Source: Clostridia bacterium | Lineage (GTDB): Bacteria; Bacillota; Clostridia; Lachnospirales; Lachnospiraceae | Direction of reading: 5' to 3' | NCBI GenBank assembly: GCA_910576205.1 | Contig: CAJTHL010000001.1 | Location: 310,001-374,000, forward strand | DNA length: 64,000 nucleotides | Shown here: positions 44,916 to 53,889 of the stretch, one piece after another | Layout of the letters: the number at the start of each line of letters is the position of its first letter | Numbering within the stretch: position 1 is the first letter of the stretch | Notes under the pieces: model-generated | What the model saw: only the letters and a program-made list of their open reading frames with translations | Told to the model about the DNA's origin: nothing | Database searches by the model: none | Program-made: the position numbers and the translations under genes

Positions 44916-44968
44916 GGCCGACGGCGCAGAGCCGTGGGAATCTCATGCCGGAATCCGGAAAAGGCCGG
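44916..44968 (+). other. GC-rich self-complementary segment upstream of the Asp-box protein gene
   Basis: GGCC at 44916-44919 can pair with GGCC at 44963-44966, enclosing a perfect ACGGC-gcaga-GCCGT hairpin (44921-44935) and CCGGA/TCCGG arms. It lies in an otherwise AT-rich gap about 95 bases before the GTG start at 45062. It matches no riboswitch consensus I know. Confidence 0.3.
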
Positions 44969-45061
44969 TTACAGATACACTTTGGGGGACAAATCTGATG
45001 AAATGTGGTAAAATACAGGTGTTACATACCCATGTGGAATGAAGATGGGAGGTTTTTATCC

Positions 45062-46384
45062 GTGTACCGAAAAAAAATCCTATTTGTTACGATAATCCTA
45101 TGCCTTTTTGTCCTGCTATTTTGCCCGCCCCTTCTGGAAAAGGCAGTTTCCCTGTTCTCCCCTAAGGAGGCTCCTCCCTCCTACAGGCAGGATTACTCCG
45201 CCCGGCAGGAGCCTTCTTCTGACCCCCAGGATTCCTCCCTCCAGGACACCGGGGCGGCTCTGAGCACTACCCAGATGGACGAGCTCACTGCACTAATGGA
45301 GAAGCGCTACGGCTACGGTATCACCCTGCAGTCCTGCCAGGGAACTCTTTGCACCTTTCTAAAAGAAATGGACAGGCCCGCAGAAGGGACTTTTCTCTTC
45401 CAGGCGGAATACACCAGCCGCAGGGACAATTATCTCCAGGAGCTTTTGCATTTTCTGGGGGATTTCTATCCCTGCCAGAATATGTCCATTCAATGGAAAG
45501 AAACCGGGGAAGGTCTTTCCAGGGAATACACCCCGGTCTTTATCCCCCATAGCTGGGGCGGTTTTTCCTTAAACGCCTACTGTGAAAATATCTGCGATTT
45601 TCTGGAATACTGTATGGAGGACCAGGCCTTTTCACAGAATCCCAGTCTGATCTCCTCCTTTACCCTGTCCTTCGCAGGCAGTGAGGCGGATTACCAGGAC
45701 GTATCCCTTGACGCTTACCAGCGGGTGGAGTTTTTCAACCGGCTCTATGCCTTTGCGGACGCCTTTACCGTCTCTGCCCTCAATGCCGCCAATACTCCGG
45801 GAAGCGAAAACAGCGTGGACAGTAATAAGGTCCCTCTCTCCCCCCAGATTGCGGACTACTATCTGGGCCTTAAGGCCGCCTGCGCCTTCTCCATGGGGCA
45901 GGAAACGGAATACCGCCTGGTCGCGGTAGACCGGGCAGCAGGCAGCAGCTACTATTCCCTGATTGTTGTGACAGACAAGGGAGAAACCTGCATTCTTGTA
46001 AATCCGGATCCCTATAACGGAAGCGGCGGAGATGCCAGATGGCTCACTTTTCTGGACGATAAACTGGGATTTTCCTGCCTGGCTTACAGCGGAGGCTCCT
46101 ACGGCTCCCTGTACCGCACTGAAGACGGCGGTCTGACCTTCACTTCCGTGGAGTATCCCTCCTCTATGGCCGCACTTCCAGACGGCACCTACTACAACCC
46201 TTTTGTCATGCCGGACAAGGTCTACCAGGAGGACGGGCAGCTCTACCTGGTAGCCGGGCAGGGGCCGGAGGGAGATTACTATGGGGATACCGGCTGGTGC
46301 AGCGGACTGTACCGCTCGGAGGACCAGGGAAAATCCTGGATTTATGTGGGAGAAATTCCTGTGGAGGATACACGTCCAAATTAA
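45062..46384 (+). CDS. Exported protein with C-terminal Asp-box (BNR-like) repeats
   Basis: 440 residues, not assigned to a family. A membrane/signal segment covers about residues 6-25, then a Ser/Pro-rich spacer and a helical region to about 270. The C-terminal third has two Asp-box units, SLYRTEDGGLTF and GLYRSEDQGKSW, as found in sialidase-like beta-propellers, but two units do not make a full propeller and no catalytic sialidase residues are evident. The GTG start at 45062 has GGGAGG 9 bases upstream. Function could be carbohydrate or wall binding. Confidence 0.75.
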   Translation: MYRKKILFVTIILCLFVLLFCPPLLEKAVSLFSPKEAPPSYRQDYSARQEPSSDPQDSSLQDTGAALSTTQMDELTALMEKRYGYGITLQSCQGTLCTFLKEMDRPAEGTFLFQAEYTSRRDNYLQELLHFLGDFYPCQNMSIQWKETGEGLSREYTPVFIPHSWGGFSLNAYCENICDFLEYCMEDQAFSQNPSLISSFTLSFAGSEADYQDVSLDAYQRVEFFNRLYAFADAFTVSALNAANTPGSENSVDSNKVPLSPQIADYYLGLKAACAFSMGQETEYRLVAVDRAAGSSYYSLIVVTDKGETCILVNPDPYNGSGGDARWLTFLDDKLGFSCLAYSGGSYGSLYRTEDGGLTFTSVEYPSSMAALPDGTYYNPFVMPDKVYQEDGQLYLVAGQGPEGDYYGDTGWCSGLYRSEDQGKSWIYVGEIPVEDTRPN

Positions 46385-46412
46385 AAAGACAGCGTATACA
46401 GATACGCTGTCT
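46383..46412 (-). terminator. Terminator of dnaB (also after the Asp-box gene)
   Basis: Perfect 11-bp stem AGACAGCGTAT / ATACGCTGTCT with a 4-base loop; T-run is on the minus-strand side. Confidence 0.85.
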
Positions 46413-46438
46413 CTGATTTAATCCCCCGGCGTTCCCCT

Positions 46439-47791
46439 CTAATAAGAAGGAACTTTCTCCGCCGTAAAATTCTTAAAGGTGGTGAATTCCGGCATCCACA
46501 GCAGATTTACCGGCCCTACGGGGCCGTTTCTCTGTTTTGCCACAATGATTTCTGCCAGGTCTTTATTTTCACTGTCCTTATTGTAATAGGAATCCCGGTA
46601 AATAAACATCACCACATCCGCGTCCTGCTCGATAGCCCCGGACTCACGCAGATCCGAGAGCATGGGCCTGTGATCCGGCCGCTGCTCCACGGCCCGGCTT
46701 AGCTGGGACAGGGCCACCACTGGTACATTCAGCTCCCTGGCCAGGCTTTTCAATCCCCTGGAAATATCAGAGATCTCCTGCTGGCGGGAATCGCTCCTAC
46801 GTCCGCCTCCTCCGGACATAAGCTGCAGATAATCGATCATAACGATCTGGAGATTATTTTCCAGCTTGTATTTCCGGCATTTGGAGCGAAGCTCCCCCAG
46901 GGTAATTCCGGGCGTGTCGTCAATGATAAGATTGGAGCGGGCCACATCCTCCGCCCCCTCTATCAGCCGTTCCCAGTCGCTGTCCCCCAGGTTGCCGTTT
47001 CTGAGCTTTTGGGCGTCCACGCCGGATTCCATGGAAAGGAGGCGGTTTACAAGCTGCTCCCTGGACATTTCCAGACTGAAAATAGCAACCGTCAGATTGC
47101 TACGGAAAGCCATATACTGGGCAATGTTGAGGACAAAGGCCGTCTTTCCCATGGAGGGACGTGCAGCAATCAGCAAAAGATCCGAGGGCTGAAATCCCGA
47201 AGTCTGGTAATCCAGGTCCTTGAACCCTGTGGCCAGACCCGTAACATTTCCCTTTGTTCGGGAGGCCGCCTCAATTTTCCCCAGAGCATTCAGCACGATC
47301 TGCTTGATGGGCACAAAGTCCCCGCCGTTTCGCCGCTGAACCAGGTCAAAAACCTTCTTCTCCGTATCCTCCAGCACTTCCTCCAGAGGCGCCTTTCCCT
47401 CATAACACATATTGGAGATCTCGTCGTTTAGCCGGATAAGCTTTCGAAGAATGGCCTTTTCCGCCACAATCCCTGCGTAGTCCCGCACATATGTTGAGGT
47501 AGACGGCATATCCAGCAGATTCCTCACAAATTCCATACTGCTGATCTCCGGAGGCACATCTTTGGCCCGCAGCCTGTCCTGCAGCATTACCAGGTCTGTG
47601 GGCTTATCCTCCTCAAAGAGCTCCACCAGGGCCTCAAAAATAACGCCATACTGTTTCTGGTAAAAATCCTCGGCGGTAATCATTTCAGAGGCAATCATAA
47701 TGGCCTCCCTGTCCAGAATCATAGAGACAATCACCGACTGTTCCGCTTCCACGCTATGGGGCATTATCCGCTTAATGACAGCTTCTTCCAT
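46439..47791 (-). CDS. dnaB: Replicative DNA helicase DnaB
   Basis: 450 residues: N-terminal primase-interacting domain (PHSVEAEQSVI) and RecA-like motor with Walker A AARPSMGKT, VAIFSLEMS, and IDYLQLM. It unwinds DNA ahead of the fork. It is last in gdpP-rplI-dnaB, a conserved Firmicutes order. The loader and DnaD-like genes for this helicase are also in the window at 18.4-20.4 kb. Confidence 0.97.
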   Translation of the reverse strand: MEEAVIKRIMPHSVEAEQSVIVSMILDREAIMIASEMITAEDFYQKQYGVIFEALVELFEEDKPTDLVMLQDRLRAKDVPPEISSMEFVRNLLDMPSTSTYVRDYAGIVAEKAILRKLIRLNDEISNMCYEGKAPLEEVLEDTEKKVFDLVQRRNGGDFVPIKQIVLNALGKIEAASRTKGNVTGLATGFKDLDYQTSGFQPSDLLLIAARPSMGKTAFVLNIAQYMAFRSNLTVAIFSLEMSREQLVNRLLSMESGVDAQKLRNGNLGDSDWERLIEGAEDVARSNLIIDDTPGITLGELRSKCRKYKLENNLQIVMIDYLQLMSGGGGRRSDSRQQEISDISRGLKSLARELNVPVVALSQLSRAVEQRPDHRPMLSDLRESGAIEQDADVVMFIYRDSYYNKDSENKDLAEIIVAKQRNGPVGPVNLLWMPEFTTFKNFTAEKVPSY

Positions 47792-47831
47792 CTTGTCTGT
47801 ACACTCCTGTTTTGGTTCTGTCAGCTTTCTC

Positions 47832-48278
47832 TTACGCTTCTTTCACATGGACTTTCAGCTCCGCCGTTACCTTGGGATGGAGTTTAATGGGCACCATATG
47901 GGTTCCCACGGATTTGATGGCATTGGGAAGCTGCATTTTCTTCTTGTCCAGCTGGATGCCAAGCTGCTCCTGAGCCGCCTGGGCAATCTCTTTGGAGGAG
48001 ATGGAACCAAAAATCTTCCCCCCCTCTCCCGCTTTAATGGAAAGAGTCACCTCCAGCCTGGAAATCTGCTCCGCAAAGGCAATGGCCTCCTCGTGGAGCT
48101 CCCTGGCTCTCTTCTCCTCATTTGCCTTCTTAAGCTTTAGGTCGTTGAGGTTTTTGGGTGTTGCCTCCAGACCCAGATTTTTTGCCAGAATAAAGTTGCG
48201 GGCATAGCCGTCATTTACATTAACGATCTCCCCCTTTTTTCCCAGAGATTTTACATCTTCTATAAGGATTACCTTCAT
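47832..48278 (-). CDS. rplI: 50S ribosomal protein L9
   Basis: 148 residues with the L9 signature [21 protein letters not shown], a long central helix and a C-terminal domain. The ATG shares one base with the gdpP stop (TAATG), so translation is coupled. Confidence 0.98.
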   Translation of the reverse strand: MKVILIEDVKSLGKKGEIVNVNDGYARNFILAKNLGLEATPKNLNDLKLKKANEEKRARELHEEAIAFAEQISRLEVTLSIKAGEGGKIFGSISSKEIAQAAQEQLGIQLDKKKMQLPNAIKSVGTHMVPIKLHPKVTAELKVHVKEA

Positions 48279-50380
48279 TATAAGTCACCTTCCTCTATCA
48301 TTTTGTCAATGGTATGCTTTACAATCTCCATCGCTTCTTCTATACCGCAGTCCAGCTGGGTTCCGGCCGAGTTCATATGGCCGCCGCCCCCCATACGCTC
48401 CATCAGCACCTGCACATTAACCTCGTCGATGGAGCGGGCGCTGACATAGGTGCGGTGATTGTATTCCGTCAGCACAATGGAGGCCTTTACCCCCACGATA
48501 TTCAGAAGCTCGTTGGCTGCCTGGGCTCCCACTATGGTTGGGCTCTCCAGATTGTCGTTGGGACAGGCCGACAGAGCAAATCCCTCGTATACCTCCGCAT
48601 GGCGTACAGCCTCAGCCCGGGCCTTGTAGGAGGGCATATCGCTTCGGAACATCTTGCGCACCCTGGTAATATCTGCGCCGCTTCTGCGCAGGAATGCCGC
48701 CGCCTCAAAGGTACGCACACCTGTCTTATTGTTAAAATTACCCGTATCAAGGACAATCCCGGCATACAGGCAGTCCGCTTCCATAGCCTTGATCTTCAAT
48801 CCCTCGTCAAAATACTGCAGGATCTCCGCCACCATCTCACAGGCCGAGGATGCGTAAGGCTCAATATACGACAGCACCGCGTTCTCGATGCGTTCGTTGC
48901 TCTGGCGGTGATGATCCAGCACCACAATGGTAGGCGTCCTGCCCAGGAGCTCGCTGCACTCTGTGTAGCTGGGCCGGTTTGTGTCCACCACCACTACTAC
49001 TGTCTGTCTGTCCACCATATCAATGGCCTGGGCGCTTGTCAGAAACATGTCCGGCTCATATCCTGGATTATCCGTAAATCCGTCCCGCATAGGCCGTATG
49101 GAGGCGGTCACCTCGTTCAATACAATATAGGCCCGCTTTCCCATTACTTTGGCCGCACGGTATATACCCACCGCGGCCCCAAAGGAATCCATATCCGCCA
49201 TTTTATGGCCCATGACCACCACCTTGTCCTTGCCCTCAATAAACTCTCTAAGGGCATGGGCCTTCACACGGGCTTTTACACGAGTGGTCTTTTCCACCTG
49301 CTGGGTCTTTCCGCCATAATAGGAAATATGCTCCTTCTCCTTGACCACAGCCTGATCTCCGCCTCTTGCCAGAGCCAGGTCAATGGCAGTCCTGGCATAT
49401 TCATAATTCTCGCTGTACGTGTTTCCGTTGGCCCCCAGACCAATGCTTAAGGTCACGGCAATCTCATTTCCGATGTTGACCGTCTTTACCTCCTGGAGAA
49501 GCTCAAACTTATTCTCCCGCATGGCTGGCAGTTCTTTTTCCTTGAGAACCACAAAATATTTATCCTTCTCAAGCTTTTTGACAATCCCGTTAAGGGACGC
49601 GATATACTTGTTGATTTTTCTGTCTACCAGCGCCACCAGAAGGGAGCAACGGACTTCCTCTACATTTTCCAGGACTTCCTCGTAATTGTCAATGTAGATA
49701 AGGCCTGCCACAAGACGCTGCTCCTTATTTTCCCGGATATAGCGGTTAATCTCCGTCTCGTCAAAGAGATACATGGCAATGAGATAGCCCTCATATTCAT
49801 CCATATCCACCAGTTCGCTGGTCTTAATGATTCTGTCCAGGGAAATCAGGTCCATGTCCACCTGGTAATCCCGTTCCTCATAGGTAATATGCACTGAGCT
49901 TTTTGTCTCTTTGTCCGCCTGGGGGATTATATTCCTGCTGATATCCGGAAAGAGGTGGAAAATGGATTTCCGCTCCCTTCTCTCCGTATTGGTCAGCCTG
50001 GAAAACGCCCGGTTGGACCAGATCACCTTGCCGTCCTCGTCCAGAAGCGCGTAAGGAATCTTGAGCTCCTTCAAGAGCTTGCGCTGAATCTGGCCGTATT
50101 GTGTGGCAAACATAATCAGCTGGCTGTAAATCTGCTTTTTATAATAGAAATAGATAATCACTACCGCAACCAGATAAACTGCCAGGAAAACGCTCATGCA
50201 TATGCCGGCCTTCAAGGATATAGCGTAAATCGCCATGTTCATAATCAGAAGCAGAAGGGACAGGATTACTGGCCAGCGCATAAAGACGCCCAGCTGTCCC
50301 TTTAAGTGAATTTTATTTTTCATGTGCTCACTTTTTACTCCTATTCTCTTTTCGCATTCCTCATCTTCTGGAATCATCAT
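48278..50380 (-). CDS. gdpP: GdpP-type cyclic-di-AMP phosphodiesterase
   Basis: Up to 700 residues: two membrane segments near 35-80, a PAS domain, a degenerate GGDEF domain, and a DHH/DHHA1 phosphodiesterase with [23 protein letters not shown] and [11 protein letters not shown] metal-binding segments and a [11 protein letters not shown] end. It hydrolyses c-di-AMP, so it affects osmotic balance and beta-lactam tolerance. The start is uncertain: ATG 50380 has a weak site and ATG 50323 gives a more typical N-terminus. It heads the gdpP-rplI-dnaB operon. Confidence 0.93.
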   Translation of the reverse strand: MMIPEDEECEKRIGVKSEHMKNKIHLKGQLGVFMRWPVILSLLLLIMNMAIYAISLKAGICMSVFLAVYLVAVVIIYFYYKKQIYSQLIMFATQYGQIQRKLLKELKIPYALLDEDGKVIWSNRAFSRLTNTERRERKSIFHLFPDISRNIIPQADKETKSSVHITYEERDYQVDMDLISLDRIIKTSELVDMDEYEGYLIAMYLFDETEINRYIRENKEQRLVAGLIYIDNYEEVLENVEEVRCSLLVALVDRKINKYIASLNGIVKKLEKDKYFVVLKEKELPAMRENKFELLQEVKTVNIGNEIAVTLSIGLGANGNTYSENYEYARTAIDLALARGGDQAVVKEKEHISYYGGKTQQVEKTTRVKARVKAHALREFIEGKDKVVVMGHKMADMDSFGAAVGIYRAAKVMGKRAYIVLNEVTASIRPMRDGFTDNPGYEPDMFLTSAQAIDMVDRQTVVVVVDTNRPSYTECSELLGRTPTIVVLDHHRQSNERIENAVLSYIEPYASSACEMVAEILQYFDEGLKIKAMEADCLYAGIVLDTGNFNNKTGVRTFEAAAFLRRSGADITRVRKMFRSDMPSYKARAEAVRHAEVYEGFALSACPNDNLESPTIVGAQAANELLNIVGVKASIVLTEYNHRTYVSARSIDEVNVQVLMERMGGGGHMNSAGTQLDCGIEEAMEIVKHTIDKMIEEGDL

Positions 50381-50407
50381 ACCATACTTTTCCCGCTTTT
50401 TCTACTG

Positions 50408-50442
50408 AAAAAAAAGCAACCGTCCACAAGGGCCCGGCTGCT
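50408..50442 (-). terminator. Terminator of the rpsF-ssb-rpsR operon
   Basis: AGCAGCCG (minus strand) pairs with CGGTTGCT and is followed by eight T residues. Confidence 0.9.
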
Positions 50443-50475
50443 CATTTTTATTCCTGTAAATTCCGTCGTTTCTAA

Positions 50476-50742
50476 TTAGTCCTGAACATACGGCATCAAA
50501 GCGATATGACGTGCTCTCTTGATGGCAACCGTAAGGGCTCTCTGATGCTTTGCACAGTTTCCGGTGATTCTTCTGGGAAGAATCTTACCTCTCTCAGAAA
50601 CGTATCTCTTTAATTTATTTACATCTTTGTAATCAATCTCATTATTTTCTTTTCCACAGAATACGCAGACTTTCTTTCTTCTGCGGCCCATAGGTCTTCT
50701 CTTCATAGGAGCGTCGCCTTTATCGGATTTTGTGTAAGCCAT
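50476..50742 (-). CDS. rpsR: 30S ribosomal protein S18
   Basis: 88 residues, with [15 protein letters not shown] and [15 protein letters not shown]. The two N-terminal Cys and one later Cys suggest the zinc-binding form. It ends the rpsF-ssb-rpsR operon. Confidence 0.98.
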   Translation of the reverse strand: MAYTKSDKGDAPMKRRPMGRRRKKVCVFCGKENNEIDYKDVNKLKRYVSERGKILPRRITGNCAKHQRALTVAIKRARHIALMPYVQD

Positions 50743-50785
50743 TTTCCATTTTCCTCCTTTAAATTGTCTCTATGCTTTCCGATTG

Positions 50786-51244
50786 TTAGCTAAATGGTAA
50801 TTCCTCGTCGATTCCGTCGGGAATATTCATGAAACCGTCTGCCGCCGCTGACGGTATGGGAGCCGCTGCCGGACGGAAGCCGCCGTTGTCCCCTCCGCCG
50901 TTGCCGCCGTTTGCGTTCTTACTCTCCGCAAACTCTACCTCTTCCGCCACCACATCCGTGGTGTAAACCTTCTGTCCGTCCCGGTTGGTATAGCTGCCTG
51001 TCTGAATACGGCCGCTCATGGTCATGCGCATTCCCTGACGGAAATACCGCTCCACAAACTCCGCTGTCTTTCCGAAAGCCACACACCCGATAAAATCCGC
51101 TGTCTGGCTCTGGTCTCCATCCCTTCTGGCAAACCGGCGATCTACCGCAAGGGTAAACCTGGCCACTGCCGTGGCGTTCTCCCCCTGGGAATAGCGGACA
51201 TCCGGGTCTCTGGTCAGACGCCCCATCAAAACTACTTTATTCAT
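50786..51244 (-). CDS. ssb: Single-stranded DNA-binding protein
   Basis: 152 residues: OB fold from MNKVVLMGRLTRDPDVRYSQ, a Gly/Asn-rich linker and the acidic GIDEELPFS tip that recruits partner proteins. It lies between rpsF and rpsR as in other Firmicutes. Confidence 0.98.
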   Translation of the reverse strand: MNKVVLMGRLTRDPDVRYSQGENATAVARFTLAVDRRFARRDGDQSQTADFIGCVAFGKTAEFVERYFRQGMRMTMSGRIQTGSYTNRDGQKVYTTDVVAEEVEFAESKNANGGNGGGDNGGFRPAAAPIPSAAADGFMNIPDGIDEELPFS

Positions 51245-51263
51245 ACTAACAATCCTCTACTTT

Positions 51264-51554
51264 CTATTTTGCATCTTTGCGAATGCACAAATAACGGATC
51301 ACATTGTCCATGATGCGAATACGCTTTTCCACTTCAGCAGGGCATGTACTATCTGCCTCAAACTGAATGAAATAGTAGAAGCCTTCCTTCATGTGGTTGA
51401 TCTCGTAAGCAAGTCTCTTCTTGCCCCAGTCTTCCACTTCTGTCACATTACCGCCGAAACGTGTCACTAACTCTTTCGCCTTCTCGACAGTCGCTGCTCT
51501 CACATCATCTTCTACCTTTGCACTCACAACTACTGCTAATTCATATTTGTTCAT
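51264..51554 (-). CDS. rpsF: 30S ribosomal protein S6
   Basis: 96 residues, with NKYELAVVV and the EVEDWGKKRLAYEI segment. The ATG at 51554 has AAGGAGGA upstream; the longer frame reaches into the leader. First gene of rpsF-ssb-rpsR. Confidence 0.97.
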   Translation of the reverse strand: MNKYELAVVVSAKVEDDVRAATVEKAKELVTRFGGNVTEVEDWGKKRLAYEINHMKEGFYYFIQFEADSTCPAEVEKRIRIMDNVIRYLCIRKDAK

Positions 51555-51582
51555 GCGTCTCTTCCTCCTTTTGGTCTCTGGC

Positions 51583-51599
51583 TTCCTCATGGAGAGGAA
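51583..51599 (-). promoter_or_regulatory. Small hairpin in the rpsF leader
   Basis: TTCCTC and GAGGAA on the minus strand form a 6-bp stem with a 5-base loop between the promoter and rpsF. In many bacteria this leader binds S6:S18 for autoregulation; the CCG-type bulge of that motif was not convincingly seen here. Confidence 0.3.
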
Positions 51600-51638
51600 A
51601 CAAGGAATATTGTGTTGATTTCTATATCACGGGTATAT

Positions 51639-51667
51639 AGTTTACCACATTCTGGGGTAGAATACAA
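51639..51667 (-). promoter_or_regulatory. Promoter of the rpsF operon
   Basis: TTGTAT (51662-51667), 17-base spacer, TAAACT (51639-51644) on the minus strand; leader of about 80 bases. Confidence 0.6.
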
Positions 51668-51777
51668 GAGATAAATTGGAGAAAGTTGCGGAAGTTGTCT
51701 CTGTTCTGTATCATTCCTTCTCATCCTCTGAAAACTGCCCGCTCTCTGACAGGAATCCAAATCGGAGGGTCTTATTT

Positions 51778-52554
51778 TCAATAACCGTGCAAAGGGCTGC
51801 CCGTACCCCTCTCCAATGAACCTCTTAAATATACAATGGCCTCTTTATCAGACTCAAATAACATCCCACCCTTTTTTTCGATATAAGCCGCTACCTCTTC
51901 CCGCATTCCTGCATTCTCAACTACGATCCAGTCTCCGTTTTTTCCATTCCAGGAAACCGGTCTTCTATGAACCTGGAACTTATTTTCTATATACTCTTTA
52001 TAAAACTGTGAGTCCTCATTTACATATAAATCCCCAATGACATAATAGGGACATATTCCCACTGTATCATCAATCAATTCCAAATATTCTTTTAAATCAA
52101 TGAAGGGGAGCAGTGGTTTTATAATTGTAATGTAAGGAATATTTTTGTCAACAATCCGCTTCATCAGCCGTATCCTGGCTTCGTAAGAGCCTGTTCCCGG
52201 CTCATAAACCGGAATGCTCTCCCTACAGCTAAAAGATACGCTTATTTTCAGCATCCCATTATTTTTCTTTTTTAGGCAGCTATTCATATTTTCGAGCTTA
52301 ACCAGATCCCGCTCCCCAATATCAAACTTCGTAGAAATACTAACTACAATCTGATTGCCGGCCACCCTGTTTACAAGCTCCTCAATATCCCTAAAATGGG
52401 AATCTAACGCATCCCCGTCACAGTTGGGATATAGGATCGTATTTTCATTCACCGCCTGCGGAATTGGGAATTTCATGTAATCATCCCATTTTCCAAAACA
52501 ATATTTGCATTTCCCTTTACATTCTTCTGTCCTGGATATAAAACATCTGTGCAT
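51778..52554 (-). CDS. Radical SAM protein of unknown substrate
   Basis: 258 residues. The N-terminus has C12, C16 and C19 (CKGKCKYC), the CxxxCxxC set that holds a radical SAM [4Fe-4S] cluster, followed by a partial barrel with VVSISTKFDIGERD and ISVSFSCRESIPVYEPGTG segments. No auxiliary-cluster Cys set or RiPP-recognition domain is obvious, and no precursor peptide was found next to it. It has GGGAGG before the ATG. It follows the PRTase-like gene by 67 bases, and both are far more AT-rich than their surroundings, pointing to joint acquisition and a shared function. Confidence 0.8.
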   Translation of the reverse strand: MHRCFISRTEECKGKCKYCFGKWDDYMKFPIPQAVNENTILYPNCDGDALDSHFRDIEELVNRVAGNQIVVSISTKFDIGERDLVKLENMNSCLKKKNNGMLKISVSFSCRESIPVYEPGTGSYEARIRLMKRIVDKNIPYITIIKPLLPFIDLKEYLELIDDTVGICPYYVIGDLYVNEDSQFYKEYIENKFQVHRRPVSWNGKNGDWIVVENAGMREEVAAYIEKKGGMLFESDKEAIVYLRGSLERGTGSPLHGY

Positions 52555-52621
52555 ATATGCCTCCCAATTTTGCGTGTTTGAATCAACCGTTCTTTATCAT
52601 TCCTTTATATTATTAGGAACT

Positions 52622-53677
52622 CTATTTTTGCGGGCGTTCCTTTTTGGAGGAAGATCTCCATATTTTTTTATCCTGGGATATTTCGCTTATCAGGTTGTCT
52701 ATGGCATTTTTATTATCATCTGACATATAATCAATTTCCGGTCTTTCTTTGGCCAGCTCCGCCATACGTCCCTTGATCTTTTCATCTAAATCCACAAAAC
52801 GATGCAGTTTGTAGCCATTTACATTTAATATGGGGTCATCAAATTTATTTTTGCCGGAATCCACCCGGAACAATACAAACGCATCTTTTATGTGATCCGC
52901 TTTGAGAACGCCCTTGTCAACTACCTGATTAAACATTTCCAGAGCATTATACACCTGGGAGCCTCCCGAGGTATTGCAATCCAGCACAATTCCTTCCAGC
53001 TTTTTTCTTCTGGAGGAATGATTTTTTAGCAATTCATGACCCCCCTCAAAATTGATCTTGAAGAAAATCTCGGCATCATCATCAATGGTAATCTTAAGGC
53101 TTGATTCCTCTTTACTTCCTTTTAGTACCAATAGCGGTATTCCCCATTCCTCTGCCACACGTTTTGCCAGAAAAGGATTCCCGCTTTTGGGGACAATAAT
53201 AAAATCCGGATTACACTTCCCACTGTTTATAAGTTCTGTCATAATAACGGCCAGTTTGTTCAGATTATCATGATTATGCACCATCTCCATGGTATGTATA
53301 TAATAACTGCTTTCAGAAAGCGTTTCATTTCCATAGTTCCGTTTCGCATTCAGATCATAGGTATAGTTTATCATTAATGCAAATAAACTGCCAAGAATCT
53401 CCTCCTCTTTTAATCCTCTCTTTTTTAATCTTCCGGCTATCTTTTTGTTTCCAGAAACAATCTCATTTATCTGCTGGTCAGTATACCCTAATTCAAACAG
53501 AGCATTCCGTACTCTCGCGTGAGGTGATTTTATGATCTTTCTGATAAAAGGCGGTAAATTAAATGTGATATCAAACACCTGAAAGACTGTGCCAACAGAC
53601 AAAATAAAGATTATCATCCCGTTCATATCCACATTTATCTGAGGCAGCAGCTTTATAAATTCAATTATCTTATCCAT
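52622..53677 (-). CDS. Membrane-anchored phosphoribosyltransferase-like protein
   Basis: 351 residues, not assigned to a known family. One membrane segment at about 20-38, a basic/helical region to 110, then an alpha/beta domain resembling type I phosphoribosyltransferases: PDFIIVPKSGNPFLAKRVAEE (157-177) corresponds to the early strand-loop and GIVLDCNTSGGSQVYNA (229-245) to the PRPP-binding loop. One of the usual paired acidic residues is Cys or Asn here, so catalysis may be altered. A Lys-rich tail ends the protein. Start has AAGGAAG. It is upstream of, and probably co-transcribed with, the radical SAM gene. Confidence 0.6.
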   Translation of the reverse strand: MDKIIEFIKLLPQINVDMNGMIIFILSVGTVFQVFDITFNLPPFIRKIIKSPHARVRNALFELGYTDQQINEIVSGNKKIAGRLKKRGLKEEEILGSLFALMINYTYDLNAKRNYGNETLSESSYYIHTMEMVHNHDNLNKLAVIMTELINSGKCNPDFIIVPKSGNPFLAKRVAEEWGIPLLVLKGSKEESSLKITIDDDAEIFFKINFEGGHELLKNHSSRRKKLEGIVLDCNTSGGSQVYNALEMFNQVVDKGVLKADHIKDAFVLFRVDSGKNKFDDPILNVNGYKLHRFVDLDEKIKGRMAELAKERPEIDYMSDDNKNAIDNLISEISQDKKIWRSSSKKERPQK

Positions 53678-53803
53678 ATGGTATTCTTCCTTTTTATCAA
53701 TTCTAAGGTATCACTTTGGCAAAGTCAATCTATTTATTCTCCTCAGAAAAACTGCTGAAACACATGAAAAAAGAATTCTGAAATTTTCCGAAACATAATA
53801 TTT

Positions 53804-53844
53804 GAAAATACAGGGCGATTACTAAAAAGCAATCGCCCTGTATG
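53804..53844 (-). terminator. Terminator of the giant surface protein gene
   Basis: Perfect 13-bp stem ATACAGGGCGATT / AATCGCCCTGTAT with a 10-base loop, then TTTT on the minus strand; it isolates the surface protein gene from the PRTase/radical SAM pair. Confidence 0.85.
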
Positions 53845-53889
53845 TACTTCCTGGAGACTTTCTCCCCTTTTCTTATTTAAGCATGTTCT

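Noticed and set aside
44916..44968. Known riboswitch (cobalamin, c-di-GMP, c-di-AMP and others considered)
   Set aside because: None of the conserved core strings of these classes is present.
48314..49450. Plus-strand frame of 378 codons opposite gdpP
   Set aside because: Antisense to the conserved DHH/DHHA1 region; His/Leu-rich shadow with no start signal.
51778..52554. Viperin-type antiviral enzyme
   Set aside because: It has the CxxxCxxC motif shared by all radical SAM enzymes but lacks other viperin sequence features I can recognise, and no nucleotide kinase is adjacent.
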